Assembly: GCA_029531795.1 (NCBI GenBank)
Contig: JAPEIS010000005.1
Span: 742,001-806,000 of the forward strand
Origin: Sclerotinia nivalis
Lineage: Eukaryota; Ascomycota; Leotiomycetes; Helotiales; Sclerotiniaceae
Direction: 5' to 3'
DNA length: 64,000 bases
Shown: in pieces, positions 22,704 to 35,537 of the stretch
How positions within the stretch are numbered: the stretch's first letter is position 1
Layout: each line of letters begins with the position of its first letter
The notes under the pieces: generated by a model
Databases searched by the model: none
Told to the model about the DNA's origin: nothing
Seen by the model: the letters and a program-made list of their open reading frames with translations, nothing else
Made by a program: the position numbers and the translations under genes

Positions 22704-24960
22704 TCACAACTTCGCTTCACCCCCCTTACAACATGCCTCCCCCTCCCCCTCCTCCCCCTTCCCCCTCCCCACCACCAACAGCGACTCCAAATTCCTTGAG
22801 CTAGGCACATCAATCGACGGATTCGCCTCAAAGAAATCACACGGTTTAATCCTCAACTCATGAATCTCAACAGGCATGACGGGCCAATCCTCAACCCGCG
22901 GATTATGCGTCAGCCCAAAACAATTCCACACCACCACATCCTCGCCCTCGTTGCGCAACTGCTCGCCCCTCTCCACCGCGTCCGCAACCCCGTCGATTTC
23001 CCGCTTGCTTTGAAGCGTGTATCTTCCACCCGCAAATAGCTCTCCATCCCGATACTTGGTCACCCACACATGATGTTGAGCGAATCTCGCTCGTTGAGCT
23101 TGGATACTCTCATCCTGCGCGAGTAGCACCTGCGTCGCCGCCGGCATAAATTTATATCCGACATTCTTCCCACTGATTTTATTTTTCTTCGCTGGATTAA
23201 CCATTTTGATAAACATGTTGTTCATTGGTGCGGCATCTATCCACGATGCCTTCTCCACTGGCTTCGAAACAACTTCGTAGAAATTGCCGTAGGGATTCCG
23301 TGCCTTGTCAGCCACGGCATGAGATTCCTCCACCATAACGGTATTCAGTGGTCCGTCGACCGCGGGATCAATACGCACACAGAAGATATGTTGATGATTT
23401 TGCGCTAGGACACCGGGGGCAACCACATTTCCATTTTCGCTCTTGTTCTTGCCGGCATCGATTGAGACGACGGATACAATACCCGTAGCGCGAGTTTCGA
23501 CAGTGATACCACCTGCGAGATCAAATTTGTAGGCGAATACGTACTCATAGTTGGCGAGGGTGATGATGAATTGAACGACGAGTTCGCGGTGACGGGTTAC
23601 GACTGCGCGGCCGGTACGCCAATTGGTGTGTTTCCAGCCGATACCGGCGTCTTGTTCGTGCAGACAAATAACGTTGGGACTTGTGGAAACGGTTCCATCG
23701 GCTTGAGTTTTAGTGCCGTCAAAATACTGGGCATGGTTAGCTACCTACTTTGAGGTTTTGGGGGGGTTGTTATCTGGAGATTGGATAGGAGCACGAACTT
23801 TTATGACACCCAGACAATCACACCCCAACTCGAGGTTATTGGCACAGTCTCCTGCACCACCATCTCCAAAATCAAATGCTTGTTTGCGATAAAATGGAGC
23901 TCGAGCATCTGCATACGGAACAGTCTAGATATGAAATAATCAGCACAATATTCCACCACAAACAAGAAATCAGTCGCACATACCATCTCGGATAAACTCA
24001 ACCGATATAAAATACTCCTCCCCTCATATCTCACATCGTGAATGGTAGCCCCCTCCCTATGATTAAAGCCCACCCTAAATCTCCACTTCTGCCACTCCAC
24101 CAAACTCTCATCTTCACCTACCACAAAACTCGCTCCTTCAGGCTGCACCACATTAATCGGTTTCAACCCCTTTCTCGTACCATTTTCCAACAACTCCGGC
24201 ACATATTCCGACGGCTTACAATGTTTCAAAATATCCCTATCATGAGTTCCAACCTTGAATCCATCTTCAATCCCTCCCGTAGCCAATCTTTCAACCCGAA
24301 TAATCTCACGTGTAGTAGCATCCATGATAGGAATCAAAGGAAGCGGATACCCATAGAAATTCGAATCCGGGTTCCCATTTCGTTTATCCTGCGCAAAGCA
24401 GAGACCTTGAAAGTATCGAGGATTTTCGTCCTCGATGGTACCTCCGTATGGCCAAGGTTCTACGACGACTTCAAATCCTTCTGGGATATGAAGCTCGGAG
24501 ACGGCTTCTTTGAAGAGAGAGGAGGCCCAAGCGGCTTTTACTAGGTCGTCGAATTCGGTTCTGTGGGGGACGGGTTAGCTAGGATTAATATAAATAGGTA
24601 AGTTTAAACATACAAAGTCAAACGAGCATGATGCTTCGTATCCACAATCTCCCTCGAGATCTCAACACCTTCCTCAACATCCACGAGAGACTCTTGATAT
24701 TGTGGTATCTTACTACCACCAATAACATCATACATAACCCTGGCAACTCTTTTTGGATAAACAGTGGATGCGTTTAGAGCGCCATTATGTTCTATTTCCA
24801 GAAACTTTTGCAGCTCGGCTTTGGGGGGTTCTTCGAGAGATATGGTGCGGAAGGAGACGAGAGAGCTGGTGTGTAGACCTATGACTATGTCGCGGGCTTT
24901 ATGGGCCTCGGTGACTGAGAGTTGGGTGAGAGGGTGTGGTCTTGTGGTTGGAGTGGTCAT
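22704..24960 (-). CDS. Copper amine oxidase with C-terminal peroxisomal signal
   Basis: Oxidises primary amines to aldehydes, releasing ammonia and H2O2, with a self-made topaquinone (TPQ) cofactor and Cu(II). Exons on the minus strand are 24960-24614, 24560-23984, 23924-23799 and 23726-22704, giving 690 residues. N2/N3 domains lie in the first 250 residues. The TPQ motif N-Y-E-Y is at about 409-412 (TLANYEYVFAYKF), so Tyr 410 is the cofactor precursor. The copper-ligand pair is in QNHQHIF, and exon 3 carries the PFYRKQAFDFGDGGAG region with the catalytic-base Asp. The last three residues are AKL, a PTS1 peroxisomal signal, as in methylotrophic-yeast amine oxidase. It is divergent from the permease gene across about 700 bp. 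Likely role: use of amines as a nitrogen source, with H2O2 kept in peroxisomes. Confidence 0.95.
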
Positions 24961-25671
24961 GTTGATTGATTGACAACGAATTGATATTGTGTTTAACCAA
25001 GCGCATCAGGCGTATCAAAACTCAATTGTGTAAACTTTGTGACCTGAAGAAAGAATGTGAAGAAAGATGCACGAAGAGAAAAGCACATGGGAAGGGAGGA
25101 CTTGTATAAATACAAGTAATGAAAAAAATTCATGCTACTACCGGTTATTACACAAACATCGCCATCAGTTTACCCCGCCGCTCAAGTCCATTATGTAAAT
25201 CCATTGACTCTGATTGCATGAAATTGATAGTGCACTAACATGATTGGTAGATACACATATCCGTCCGGTTATCTCGCTTATCTCAAAACGCGGGACACGG
25301 GTATCTCAACCATCAATCATATACCCGGTATCACCAAACCTCTGACTGATGACCATAACAGCTTATCAACGCTGAAATATTCGTGCACGACGGTTTCATT
25401 CTCGTCTCAACTTCGGAATCAATGTGATTAAGCTGTTTCGGAATTAGATCAATATGACAAGTGAAAATTACAACCTTGATACGTGGTTGATAACGGAAAG
25501 GCTCCGCTTTGTACAGTAATACTAGTCCTGGAGTGCTGTGCACCTCCTTGATCTTTCTCGATTATCTCAATTCAAAGTTTGTTTTACATTACAAACTTTG
25601 TCTCTGATATTTTACGACTGTCCTCAACGTCACTGACTTTAGACGAGAATTGTGAAAGCTTTTTTCTAATA
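24961..25671. promoter_or_regulatory. Divergent promoter between the amine oxidase and permease genes
   Basis: A 711-bp shared upstream region. It contains GATA core sites (for example GATAC at about 25249 and GATAG near 25226), the type bound by AreA-like nitrogen regulators. GATA is too short to count as proof. Confidence 0.4.
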
Positions 25672-27555
25672 ATGGATTTTGAAAGCGGCTTTAAAAAGGA
25701 GGATATGATGATGAAGGAATTCCAGCCTTCGTCGAAAGGAGCAGATGAGGGAATAGAGGATATTCCAGTAGCCGGACAAGTAGAAGAATTACGCAAAGGC
25801 TTCTCGGTCTGGTCACTTGGCTCCTTATGTCTCTGCTTGATGGCAACATGGGAAGCATTGTCCAGTGTTGTAGCAGCAGCATTGGCAAATGGCGGAGCTC
25901 CATGTCTTTTCTACAACTAGTAAGTCATATGAGATTCAATTCATGAACTAGAGCAGCATCACTGAAAATCTTACAGCTGCATTTCCTTGATCGGAAGTCT
26001 GGCGATATCATCATCCCTAGCCGAGATTGCGTCCATTTGGCCGACAGCTGGCGGTAAGCAACACCCTCCGCACCCGATAACTTGTTCCAGTCTGACGAAA
26101 CTAATTAGGACAATACCATTTCGTCGCTGCTCTGGCTCCAAGGAACCAAATGAAAATTGCATCCTGGTTCACAGGCTGGACCTCCATCGGTGGACAAATT
26201 GTTCTTACAGCATCAGCCGCGTTTTCTGCAGGACTGCAATTCCAAGGACTTATAACTCTCAATAACCCAGACAGCTATGTGCCAACAAGATGGCAGGGTA
26301 TGCTCTTTTACTGGTTGGTCCTTTCATACTCTGCTGCCGTGAATATATGGGGATCGAAGGTACTTCCACATACGAATCTAGCGTCTGGTAATTGCTCACA
26401 GCCCACAACGATTTATTTCAACAAAACTGATGGTTTAAGGTGTTCTACATATTGCCGGCCTCGTGGCAATCATGGCGGTACTCGGAGTTATGGCACCCAA
26501 ACATGATGCCCATTTTGTCTTTGTCCAAGTTACAAATACCAGTGGCTGGCAAAATGGTGGGGCATCATGGCTCGTGGGTCTCTTGAGTGCTGTCTATCCG
26601 CTTCTTGGGTAAGATACATTCTGACTCTCGCTACGTTGTTGTGTACTAATGATACCACAAAGTTACGATGCAGCTTGTCACTTAGCAGAAGAGATGCCAC
26701 GCCCTGCACGAGATGTTCCAATTGCCATGGTTGGAAGTGTGGCTGTGAACGGGATTTTGGGACTTGGGTATTGCATCTTGCTGCTGTATTCTCTTGGTGA
26801 CTTGGACGAATGTAAGAAATTTCTCCTCTCTCATTTGATACCCATAAATGCTCCAATGAAACCAAGTTCGACATTCGAAAGACCTTGAATAAGAAAGATT
26901 GTTGACAGTTATAACTCCAGTACTCGCATCCCCGACTGGATTTCCTTTCATGCAACTATACCAAAACGTTACGAACAATACAGCCGGAGCAACTATATTG
27001 ATCTTAACCGTCTGTTCTATTGCCGTGGCGGCCAATGCGGCTGGTTGTACATCAACTTCACGAACGTACTGGGCATTTGCTCGCGATTCGGCAACTCCAT
27101 ATCCGAAGTACTTTGCACACATAAGTCCAACAACACAAGTACCTGTTCGCTCTATTGTAGCCCTGACCGTAGTAGAGATGCTGCTTGGTCTAATATACCT
27201 TGGAAACAGTACAGCATTCAATGCCATCTTATCGATGTCCGTCCTTGGGATGTATGCTTCGTATCTTGTTCCAATTATCTATATGATAATATATGGTAGA
27301 AAGAATCTCAAAAGAAGTCAATATGGGCCATTTAAATTAGGTGACACATTAGGATTGGTAGTCAATGTGGTGGCTGTTGTTTGGCTTCTCGTGGCGATAG
27401 TGTTCTGCACTTTTCCGGGTGTGCAGCCTGTCACCGCACAAAACATGAACTATAGCGTGGTTGTCATGGGTGGGTGGCTGTTTTTCGGTACGATATTTTA
27501 TTTCGGCTTTGGGAGAGGGGTATATAATGGACCCATCGGGATTATTGAAATGTAA
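25672..27555 (+). CDS. Amino-acid/GABA/choline-type permease (APC superfamily), six exons
   Basis: Multi-pass transporter of the fungal ACT family. Exons are 25672-25919, 25977-26053, 26109-26387, 26440-26608, 26663-26811 and 26909-27555, all in phase, giving 522 residues with about 12 hydrophobic segments. Family blocks include FSVWSLGSLCLCLMATWEAL (TM1), AEIASIWPTAGGQYHFVAAL (TM2-loop), CHLAEEMPRPARDVP before TM6-7 and TSTSRTYWAFARD in the middle. The cytoplasmic N-terminus is acidic (residues 1-45). The exon 5/6 acceptor is taken as TTGACAG at 26908 because the earlier AGs give stops. Its neighbours, an amine oxidase upstream and a Zn2Cys6 regulator converging downstream, suggest uptake of amines or amino acids, but specificity cannot be read from sequence. 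Confidence 0.92.
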
Positions 27556-27634
27556 GAGATAGCAATGTTGTGGAATTGAGGATGATAGGAACAGTCATGC
27601 CGGTAGTCTATTCCTGTAAATTGTGCACTGGAAC

Positions 27635-29737
27635 TTAGAGATTCCATTGTTGATCACTCTCGAGCAGAACTCGAAGTTCCTCATCTAGAACATAGAATTC
27701 ATCAGAAGAATCTCCAAACCCTCTTAAAAACTCCCAGTCCTCAGCTGGTGCCACGGGTTTGGCTATGACAGACGTGGCATCTACTGTCGAATGTCGGGCA
27801 TACATTGATTCTTGCTCAGATAGAAGCTGTGAGGTCGTTGATTCTTGAGCATCGACAGCTGCGGCTGCATTGGCTAGAGTTGTCATATTAACATCTCGTG
27901 GCATTGCAGATACTTAGTGAATTAGTAAAAACTTGTGAACTTGGAGAACAAGGGGCTTACAGTCTACTAAAAGCTGTTGACGAGCTCCGGCACTCTTCCA
28001 ACTCCTTCCAAGAACAGAAAGCCAGTGTATACACATCTTAAGACGACGTTGTGATTCCGCATTATTACCTCCATCCGGTTGCTTCGATTGATACAATAGC
28101 GTGCTTGCAGCTGTAAAAATACTAAATACCATGTCGCATGGTAAGCCATAGAAGTCATCAAAGTACTTCTCCAAGATAGTGCATATTGCATTCGCACTAT
28201 CTAGGCAGATCTTGAGTGGGTGCGCCGAAGCATTGGTATTTGCAGGGCTTGATATCCATCTAGCAATGAAAGGGCGATGTAGAAGAATTACCCCCGAATG
28301 CATGACCTGGATTGAATGAGTAAGGACTAGATATCAAATAGATTGCGCACTTACAACATAATTAGTAACGACGCCAGGGACTGATGTTAGGTTATTGCTT
28401 AAATCCAAGCTCAAGGGAGAAGCTTCAATATTTCGCTCCCATTCTTGGAAAGCAGACCATAATTCCATGCGTTTTGCTTCACCAAAACTTCGATCATCAC
28501 GAATTGCTCTTCTACTCATCAAGCCATACACTTCTCTTGAAAGTCTCTCCATTATGACTGCGAGTTGAATAGCCATCACAAGAACTGAGAGTGTACGCAT
28601 CTTGCCAGTGGTATGAATATTAGTCGAATTCTGCCGTTTCATTCTGGCAGGAAGTAATTCAAACTCATCTGCCTCCGAGGTTGAGGGGTAGGGAGTATCA
28701 GTCTCCTCCGCCCTAAGCATCACCGGTCTACCCATTTCGCAAGAAATCATCTTCTCAAGGATGAATAGATTCCACCAAAGACGATAGCGAATCTCACGCT
28801 GCGGGCCATCCGATTCGTGAGGTCTATGCAAGCGTAATTCGGTGGCCATTGATGATGCAAGTCCACAGAAGACTGCAGCTCTTGAATATTCAGCCACCCC
28901 ATGTTGTTGTAGTGCAAGTATCGTCAACGTTTGGCAATTCACTATGGAGGGAGCAAGTGCATTTTTTAATGTTTTATCGTTGCTACCATTGCTTCTCTGC
29001 AGCAAATTTAAGGCTTCTTCGAAATAAAAGTGAGGCTCTGCAGGACCCGTGATATGCGGGTCATCGTATGTCTGCTGAAAAGGTTGATGTCTATCTACAC
29101 AAGCCGCAATTGCGAACATTGCAGATGCCAAGACATTCGGTATGCTTGGTGAAGGATACGTATAATCGAATGAAGTGTACATTGGCTTGTACAGTATTGG
29201 CCATAGCGGATGAATGCAATCGAAGTAGATCTGGAACAAACGTTTTGAAACCTCAGCATTAAATGGATATTTCTTATCTTTTCTTTGCGATGGTGAGTTT
29301 GTGGCTAGAGCTGAGGTTTGCCTGACGGGGCCTTGCTGGATGGATTGTGCATCAGAAATCGTAACATGAGGGCGGTTACCTCCCGATGGTAGTTGAAAAG
29401 ACGGCTGAGTAGATAAGTTTTCACGAGGAGTGTTTGAGTTTGAAGGGCTGATTGTTCAGTCAGTATCAATCACTCAGGTTTTTTATGGAATGAACTCTTA
29501 AAATGACGCACCTCCCCTCTAAAAATTTGCGTGGAAAATGCCCACGCTTCGATATACCGTATGAGCATTCGGCATTTCTTCTCTGACATGGTCCGCACAC
29601 AGGCGCCCCGCCATCACACTGAATCGACTAGTCAATGACCGCAAGTCGTTTTTCGCGTGTAGAGAGTGGGATTATACCTTGATTTTCTTGACACCACATG
29701 GTCTACAAGCTTGCGATATTCTCTTCCGGCTTGACAT
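27635..29737 (-). CDS. Zn(II)2Cys6 fungal transcription factor
   Basis: Exons on the minus strand are 29737-29678, 29618-29512, 29447-28355, 28306-27961 and 27912-27635, giving 627 residues. The zinc cluster uses Cys 11, 14, 21, 28, 31 and 38 (QACRPCGVKKIKC then CGPCQRRNAEC), split by intron 1 just before the third Cys. A Ser/Gln linker follows. The fungal_trans domain spans about 110-420, with IYFDCIHPLWPILYKPMY and the hallmark RYRLWWNLFILEKMISCEMG. The acidic C-terminus (EFYVLDEELRVLLESD) could activate transcription. It converges on the permease gene, with stop codons about 80 bp apart. It may regulate the amine oxidase/permease pair, but this is inference from position only. Confidence 0.92.
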
Positions 29738-31151
29738 TTTTAATAAAGGCGCGTTGTTGTCAATTTATATATGTTCTGTTTGACGGAAGTGAAGGCGGAG
29801 GGCGGAGAAGAAATATTCTACGGAAGACAGCAAATACCGAAACAGCGATGTCCCGGTTAGGACGCGGCGTCTTAGAAAATGAGAGAACGTGTTAAACGGG
29901 CGGTGAACTATAAGATGCAATACATACGAGTAGATACATAAGAATTCATTCCTTAAGTATAATGGCTAAATTAAGTTGTTCTTCCTAGCTTAGTGCCGTC
30001 AATATAAAAAAGATATTAATTTATTACGACGAGATAGTTTCTGCATGATATTTTAATGATAAACCCGGCCAAAAGAATAAAATGTACCAGCAGGTTCAAC
30101 CGGAAAATGTTTAATAAGATTATCATCCGCTGAATTATGAAACCGGGATCTCGGGTATTGACGACTTTCGGATACATACTTCTGGGGGTTGGAGAAAGGG
30201 GGCATTCTTCCGACGAAAACATCATCGGAGTTTGGTATTGATTACCAAAAAGGTATCACCGAACAAAACTGTATTTATAGTAGCTAGGTATCTCAGATTG
30301 CTGTCAGATTTAGAATTGTAGGGATCTAGTGCTGTTGTAATACCCATCCAACTCCTGTTGTATGTCCCGAGAAGTCCGAATACCGCGTTGCAGATTCAGC
30401 CGTCTTCACAGTGCTGACCGGCCAATTTCGCCCTGTTATTGATAGCCTACCCATATAATCAAAAAGAGAGAGAGCATGGGCTTGGCATGGCAGTTGGTGT
30501 TGAGATGCCCAAGCACTGGAATTATGTATCCAATAGCGACAATTCGCTGCGCAGCTGTGTAACCACTGGCTGATATAGTAGTGTTCCTAAATATGGGCTC
30601 CTGTGCCATTTTCGAAAGACCATGCTACCCATGTCGTTCACCCTCTTGTTATAAATGTTGAGGAATTGATCGATTTGTCGGTTCTATAAGCTCCCGTAAC
30701 TCTGACAATATCAATAGCAATACCAATTCCGAGACTACCATTAGTTCTTTCTCGTCTGTAAATCCTCTGGAGGGGTTTTCTGAGCCAAAATGTGTCCAAA
30801 TCGTTCTGTTGTTGTCTCTCACAATAAATAATCCTGATCCGCAGACTCATATCTTCCACATCGAACCGCTCTGTGGACCAAAGGATATTATACGTGGAAA
30901 ATTCGTTCATTCGAGGTCGTGGATGCGACCTAGATACTGAAATATGGTGAGCCTTTGATGTTTTAAAAAGAATAGAATTCTCGGGTAGATTATTTCTCTA
31001 GAGATAATCCGGTGAGATGTCTTCGCAGATAATCAGATATTCTGGAATCTCTTCGCATATCAAATGAATGATCAAGATCTGTTGGATCAATAAATCGAAG
31101 CAGATTTGAATATGGCCTTTTATTTCGCATCTTATTTTATGCAATCTAATA
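29738..31151. other. Intergenic, no protein gene seen
   Basis: Upstream of the Zn2Cys6 gene. A minus-strand frame at 30910-30638 (90 codons) has no family features and no splice partner, so it is not called. Confidence 0.5.
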
Positions 31152-31232
31152 GGCGTCGTGACGGAGTGGTTAACGTGATTGACTAGAAATCAATTCCTTT
31201 CGGGGGCGCATGTTCGAATCATGCCGACGTCG
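31152..31232 (+). tRNA. tRNA-Ser (anticodon AGA)
   Basis: An 81-nt cloverleaf. The acceptor stem GGCGTCG pairs with CGACGTC (one G-U) and G is the discriminator. The anticodon stem ATTGA/TCAAT closes the loop CTAGAAA, giving AGA (reads UCU). A long class II variable arm (TCCTTTCGGGGGC) fits serine. The T arm is GCATG-TTCGAAT-CATGC. No intron. A T-run (TCTTTTTT) follows as the Pol III terminator. Confidence 0.96.
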
Positions 31233-31255
31233 ATATCTTTTTTGCTCTTTTTCTT
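31233..31255 (+). terminator. Pol III terminator after tRNA-Ser
   Basis: ATATC followed by T6, then CTC and T5, directly after the tRNA. Confidence 0.8.
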
Positions 31256-32004
31256 TTGAAATTTAGTAGGAAGGGCTTGCTTTTGGGAGATCCTAACACT
31301 ATCACTGTTGCACCGGCTTGTCCATCCAGAATTTTTTTAATCGCTCAAACAAATGAAGGTGGAGAATATTTTAATACAGGTATGGATACTTGAACATTGT
31401 GAAAGCGGAGCTATGCTTGCTAGCTATGAGTATGGGTTGATCTGAGGTACTACGGTACTGTGAAAAGTGCAGGTTGCGCACAGACTATTTGAAGAGTATT
31501 CATCGCGAAATTATCTCCCGGTGAGCATTGAACCTCCCCAATCCTTTTTTCAAATCTCAGTGCAAGTTGATATGTAGGTAAAGTGAACCTTCAATCCAAC
31601 TAACCTAAATTTTATAGGGACTTGGCGCCTCAATCACATGCGAACCAGCATCACATATCATTCTCATCCCATCTCAATTCCTTAGCAATTACTACAAAGA
31701 AAGATGAAAGAGCCTTCAAGTCGGAGGCGGGATAACATCTCCCTTCGTGAATTTATGTCAAAGAATAATCAGGTGCAAGGAAAAGCCTCGGCTTATCACC
31801 AGAACTATTGGACATTGATCACATTCCATCAATCATTGGATGAAGGGCTATGGTGGCTTAGATAGGTTGAGCTCCTGTAGGCAGCCTAGGAATGTAGAAT
31901 TATTAAAATCCAAAGTAGCCCCTTCATCAATGCTATTGTCCCATCTTACTTTCTGTTAACATCTAACATTACATCTTTTTTCCCGTGTGCTCCAAAAGTT
32001 CATC
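31256..32004. other. Intergenic, upstream of the acyl-CoA synthetase gene
   Basis: No gene seen. The last 60 bp before the start are CT-rich, as usual for fungal promoters. Confidence 0.5.
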
Positions 32005-34605
32005 ATGTCCCCCCAAACCAAGAACAAGACCAAAACTACAACTTTCTCCCCTCGAATGTCGAGAAAACCTCCCTTCACTGCAGAAGTACAAGGAATTCCT
32101 CAAGTGCCCGGTGAATCCATTCCCCGTCGCAATATCCGATACCCAGAACTTCTTTCTCAGCCAGAATCAGGCATCGAGACCATTTTCGATATCGTACAGC
32201 AGAGCTCTCGTCGATTTGGGGATGCTCGAGCTCTGGGGTCGAGGAAACTAATCAAGAAACACGAGGAGACGAAGAAGGTGAAAAAGATCATCGAGGGACA
32301 AACACAGGAAGTAGATAAAGTATGGACCTATTTTGAAATGAGCGGGTATGAGTATATAAGTTTTAAGGAGTATGAAGCTACGGTATTGAGTGTAGGTGCG
32401 GGATTGAGGAAACTGGGATTGGTCAAGGATGATCGGGTTCATCTTTTTGCAACGACGAGGTAATCGCCCATATTGTGACGTTTATAAATTCAAGCTTATA
32501 GTAAATTCAGTGCTCACTGGCTATCAATCGCTCATGGTTCAATGTCCCAATCTATGCCCATCGTCACTGCATACGATACTCTTGGCGTCGAAGGGCTCCG
32601 TCATTCTCTTATACAAACGAAAGCCAAGGCCATATTCCTAGAACCACAGCTCCTTAAAACTTTACTTGATTCTCTCGAGGACTTGAAGCATATTCAATAT
32701 GTGATATATAACACAGATGGCGATTCAGAACTTCCATTATCAAGTATCAAAGAACTAAAGAAGAGTCACAACCACCTCACGCTTTTGAGCTACGAAGAAC
32801 TAATAGATTTGGGACATTTACAGCCCATCGAAGCTGTACCACCTAAAAGTGAAGATCTTTGCTGCATCATGTACACGTCCGGCTCAAGTGGTACTCCGAA
32901 AGGCGTATCGCTAAAGCATAAGAACGTCGTAGCGGCCAGTTAGTGTTTCTATTCCCTGAAATCCTCCAAACTAACTACGTTATAGTTGCGGGAGCAAATA
33001 GTATCGTAGGTGATTATTTAGGCCCCTCGGATACACTCCTAGCATACCTACCCCTTGCTCACATCTTCGAATTCGTATTTGAAAACGCATGTCTCTACTG
33101 GGGTTCCCTAATGGGATACGGTCATCCCAGAACTCTCTCCGAAACCTCCATGAAAAACTGCAAGGGTGACATCCAGGAACTAAAACCCACTCTTTTAGTG
33201 GGTGTACCATCAGTATGGGAGACCGTCAAAAAAGGTGTGATTGCCAACGTGAATAAAGGTGGACCTGTTGTCCGTAGTATATTCTGGAGTGCTTTCTACA
33301 CTAAAGGATTACTCTCCTCGACCGGCTTACCCGGTTCCGGTATTTTGGATGCAATTGTCTTTAACAAAGTCAAACAAGCGACAGGTGGAAGACTGAGGTT
33401 CTGCTTAAACGGCGCGGGTCCCATATCTCAACAGACCCAAGAATTTATCTCTCGAACCATCACACCCATGATTTCCGGTTATGGATCCACAGAAACTACC
33501 GCGTTAGCAACTCCCATCCACACACATGTGAAAAAAAAAGGTTCACTGACAATGCACCAGTATGGGCGCAATATGCGATCCCCTCTCCTTCACCCTCCAA
33601 GCCGGCGACATCCCAGCCTGCATCGAAATAAAACTCGTTGATTTTCCCGACGCAGGCTACTTCGCCGCGAACACTCCTCAACAAGGAGAGATCTGGATTC
33701 GAGGTCCTAGCGTCATGTCCGAATACTACGATAACATTATTGAAACAAACGAAGCGCTTACTTCGGATGGATGGTTCAAGACTGGGGATATTGGTGAGTG
33801 GGATAAGAATGGACATTTGAAGATCATTGATCGCAAGAAAAATTCGGTCAAGACGATGAATGGAGAGTATATTGCTTTGGAAAAGGTATACTTCCTGTCA
33901 TACCTTACAGATATTCGTATGGTGTGCTAATAATAGCCAATAGCTAGAATCAGTCTACCGAGCCGCAGCCATAGTAGCAAATATATGCATTTACGCCTCG
34001 ATCACTGAAACACACCCCATCGCAATCATCGTTCCCGCCGAGCCAGCTCTCAAAAAGCTCGCCCAGTCTCTTGGAGTAGAAGGTCATGGAATCGATGATC
34101 TCGTGCATAATGAATCCATTTGTCGTGAGGTATTGAAGCAGTTGCAGGCTGCAGGGAAAAGAGCTGGATTAGCTAGTATGGAAATAATTCAGGGTGTTGT
34201 ATTAGCAGATGAGGAATGGACGACAGTCAATGTGAGTATAAATTTTCATCCTCCGTGTTCTAAGCATCAAAACAAAAGCAAAAGCAAAGACAAAGAAATA
34301 TGCAAGAAACATGCAAAAAACATACAACAGTGGGGATTCGCTGGTGGTCACCCACCCAACTACTAATCCACCGATCTGAAGCTTGTGTATGGCAGAGCGG
34401 ACGGGATGCCCAATTCTCTTCAGTCTATGGTCGTATGTGGCTGGACGAAGCTCATTTGGAGTTTTGTTTACAAGTGAAAGGGAGTGAAGCGAATGATGCT
34501 AATGAGAAACAGAACCTAGTAACGGCAACCACAAAATTGAATCGAAAAGCGATTTTTGAGAGATATGAGAAAGATGTCGATGTAGCGTATGGGAAGGGAA
34601 AGTAA
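32005..34605 (+). CDS. Long-chain fatty-acyl-CoA synthetase
   Basis: Activates long-chain fatty acids to acyl-CoA through an acyl-AMP intermediate. Exons are 32005-32459, 32511-32938, 32986-33502, 33561-33885, 33944-34231 and 34507-34605, giving 703 residues, the normal length for yeast Faa1/Faa4-type enzymes. The P-loop/AMP motif is CIMYTSGSSGTPKGVSL; motif II is GYGSTETT; motif III is DGWFKTGDIGEWDKNGHLKI; then DRKKNSVKTMNGEYIALEKLE. The apparent frame break near 33500 is a normal 58-bp intron (GTTAGC...CTGAC...CACCAG). The last intron (34232-34506, 275 bp) is long and its acceptor is the least certain call; the ending LVTATTKLNRKAIF matches the family C-terminus. No PTS1 is seen, so an ER, lipid-droplet or plasma-membrane role is more likely than a peroxisomal one. 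Confidence 0.93.
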
Positions 34606-35537
34606 TTTAATCTGGACAGGAGAATTAGAGATGAGATGAGATGCAAGATGCATATAAGAGTAAGTTGTAATTTTCAATACTAGATCCGAGCCTTTCGAAA
34701 TGAATTTTTCACGTAGATGTATCTCTTCGTCTCCTTCTGGTTTCTCGCGTAATGCAGTCAGTATACCAATATTCTCACCTGCATGCTCTATTTCCCCTCT
34801 AGTTGCCCTTTTTTCATGCACGGAACTCTTACATGACACATGACATTTTAATTTCATTACCGGACTTGGTTTTCGCTCTGTGGTGTATGTACTAATTGAC
34901 TACTGCTATGGATGGATCCAAAACAATCTATCCCTAGATTTTAGACGTGCAATAGAAGTGTTTCAATAGAGTAGATAGGAATTGTGTATATGTGTGTACC
35001 GACTTATTAAGATACTGAAGAGAATAATTACCATGGTATGGGGAAATTTCCTAATTGTTAAAGATAAGATTATAGTTAGGTCACAAACGTAGAAAATTAG
35101 GTTCATTCGAGATTTATAAAATTTACCACAATACAACCCCCTTCATCGCTCTTGTGTAAAGACTTCGATGATTGATGCACTGTATTCTTTACTTTGGGTC
35201 AATTGTAGTTTCATGTGCTGATTTTCTTATACTTGATAGAATAAGTTTGTTCTGATCAGATAATAGCAGTTAACTTCTATATTGTCGTTATTAATACTTC
35301 TCAGTTAACTATTCAACTAAGATTTTACATGAGATCCCCCCTCCCCCCAAAGTCAAATATCGGATAGTGTTTGTCAAAACGGATAACTAATCGTTCAATC
35401 CATCCGGCACCATACTTTTATTACCTTATTAGAAAAGGCAGACCAGCCAACCCGACTCCCAAACCTTTCGAAAATTATATTCCAACCAACCAACCAACCA
35501 ATCAACCTGCGGTAAATATCAATACTGCGCACTAAAT
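34606..35537. other. Intergenic between convergent genes, no gene seen
   Basis: Shared 3' space of the acyl-CoA synthetase and LGFP genes. A short CCAA-type run (CCAACCAACCAACCAA) lies near 35484-35500. Confidence 0.55.

Noticed and set aside
33496..33820. Frameshift in the acyl-CoA synthetase near 33500-33560
   Set aside because: A 58-bp intron with CTGAC branch and CACCAG acceptor restores the family sequence exactly (TETT-AMGAICDP).
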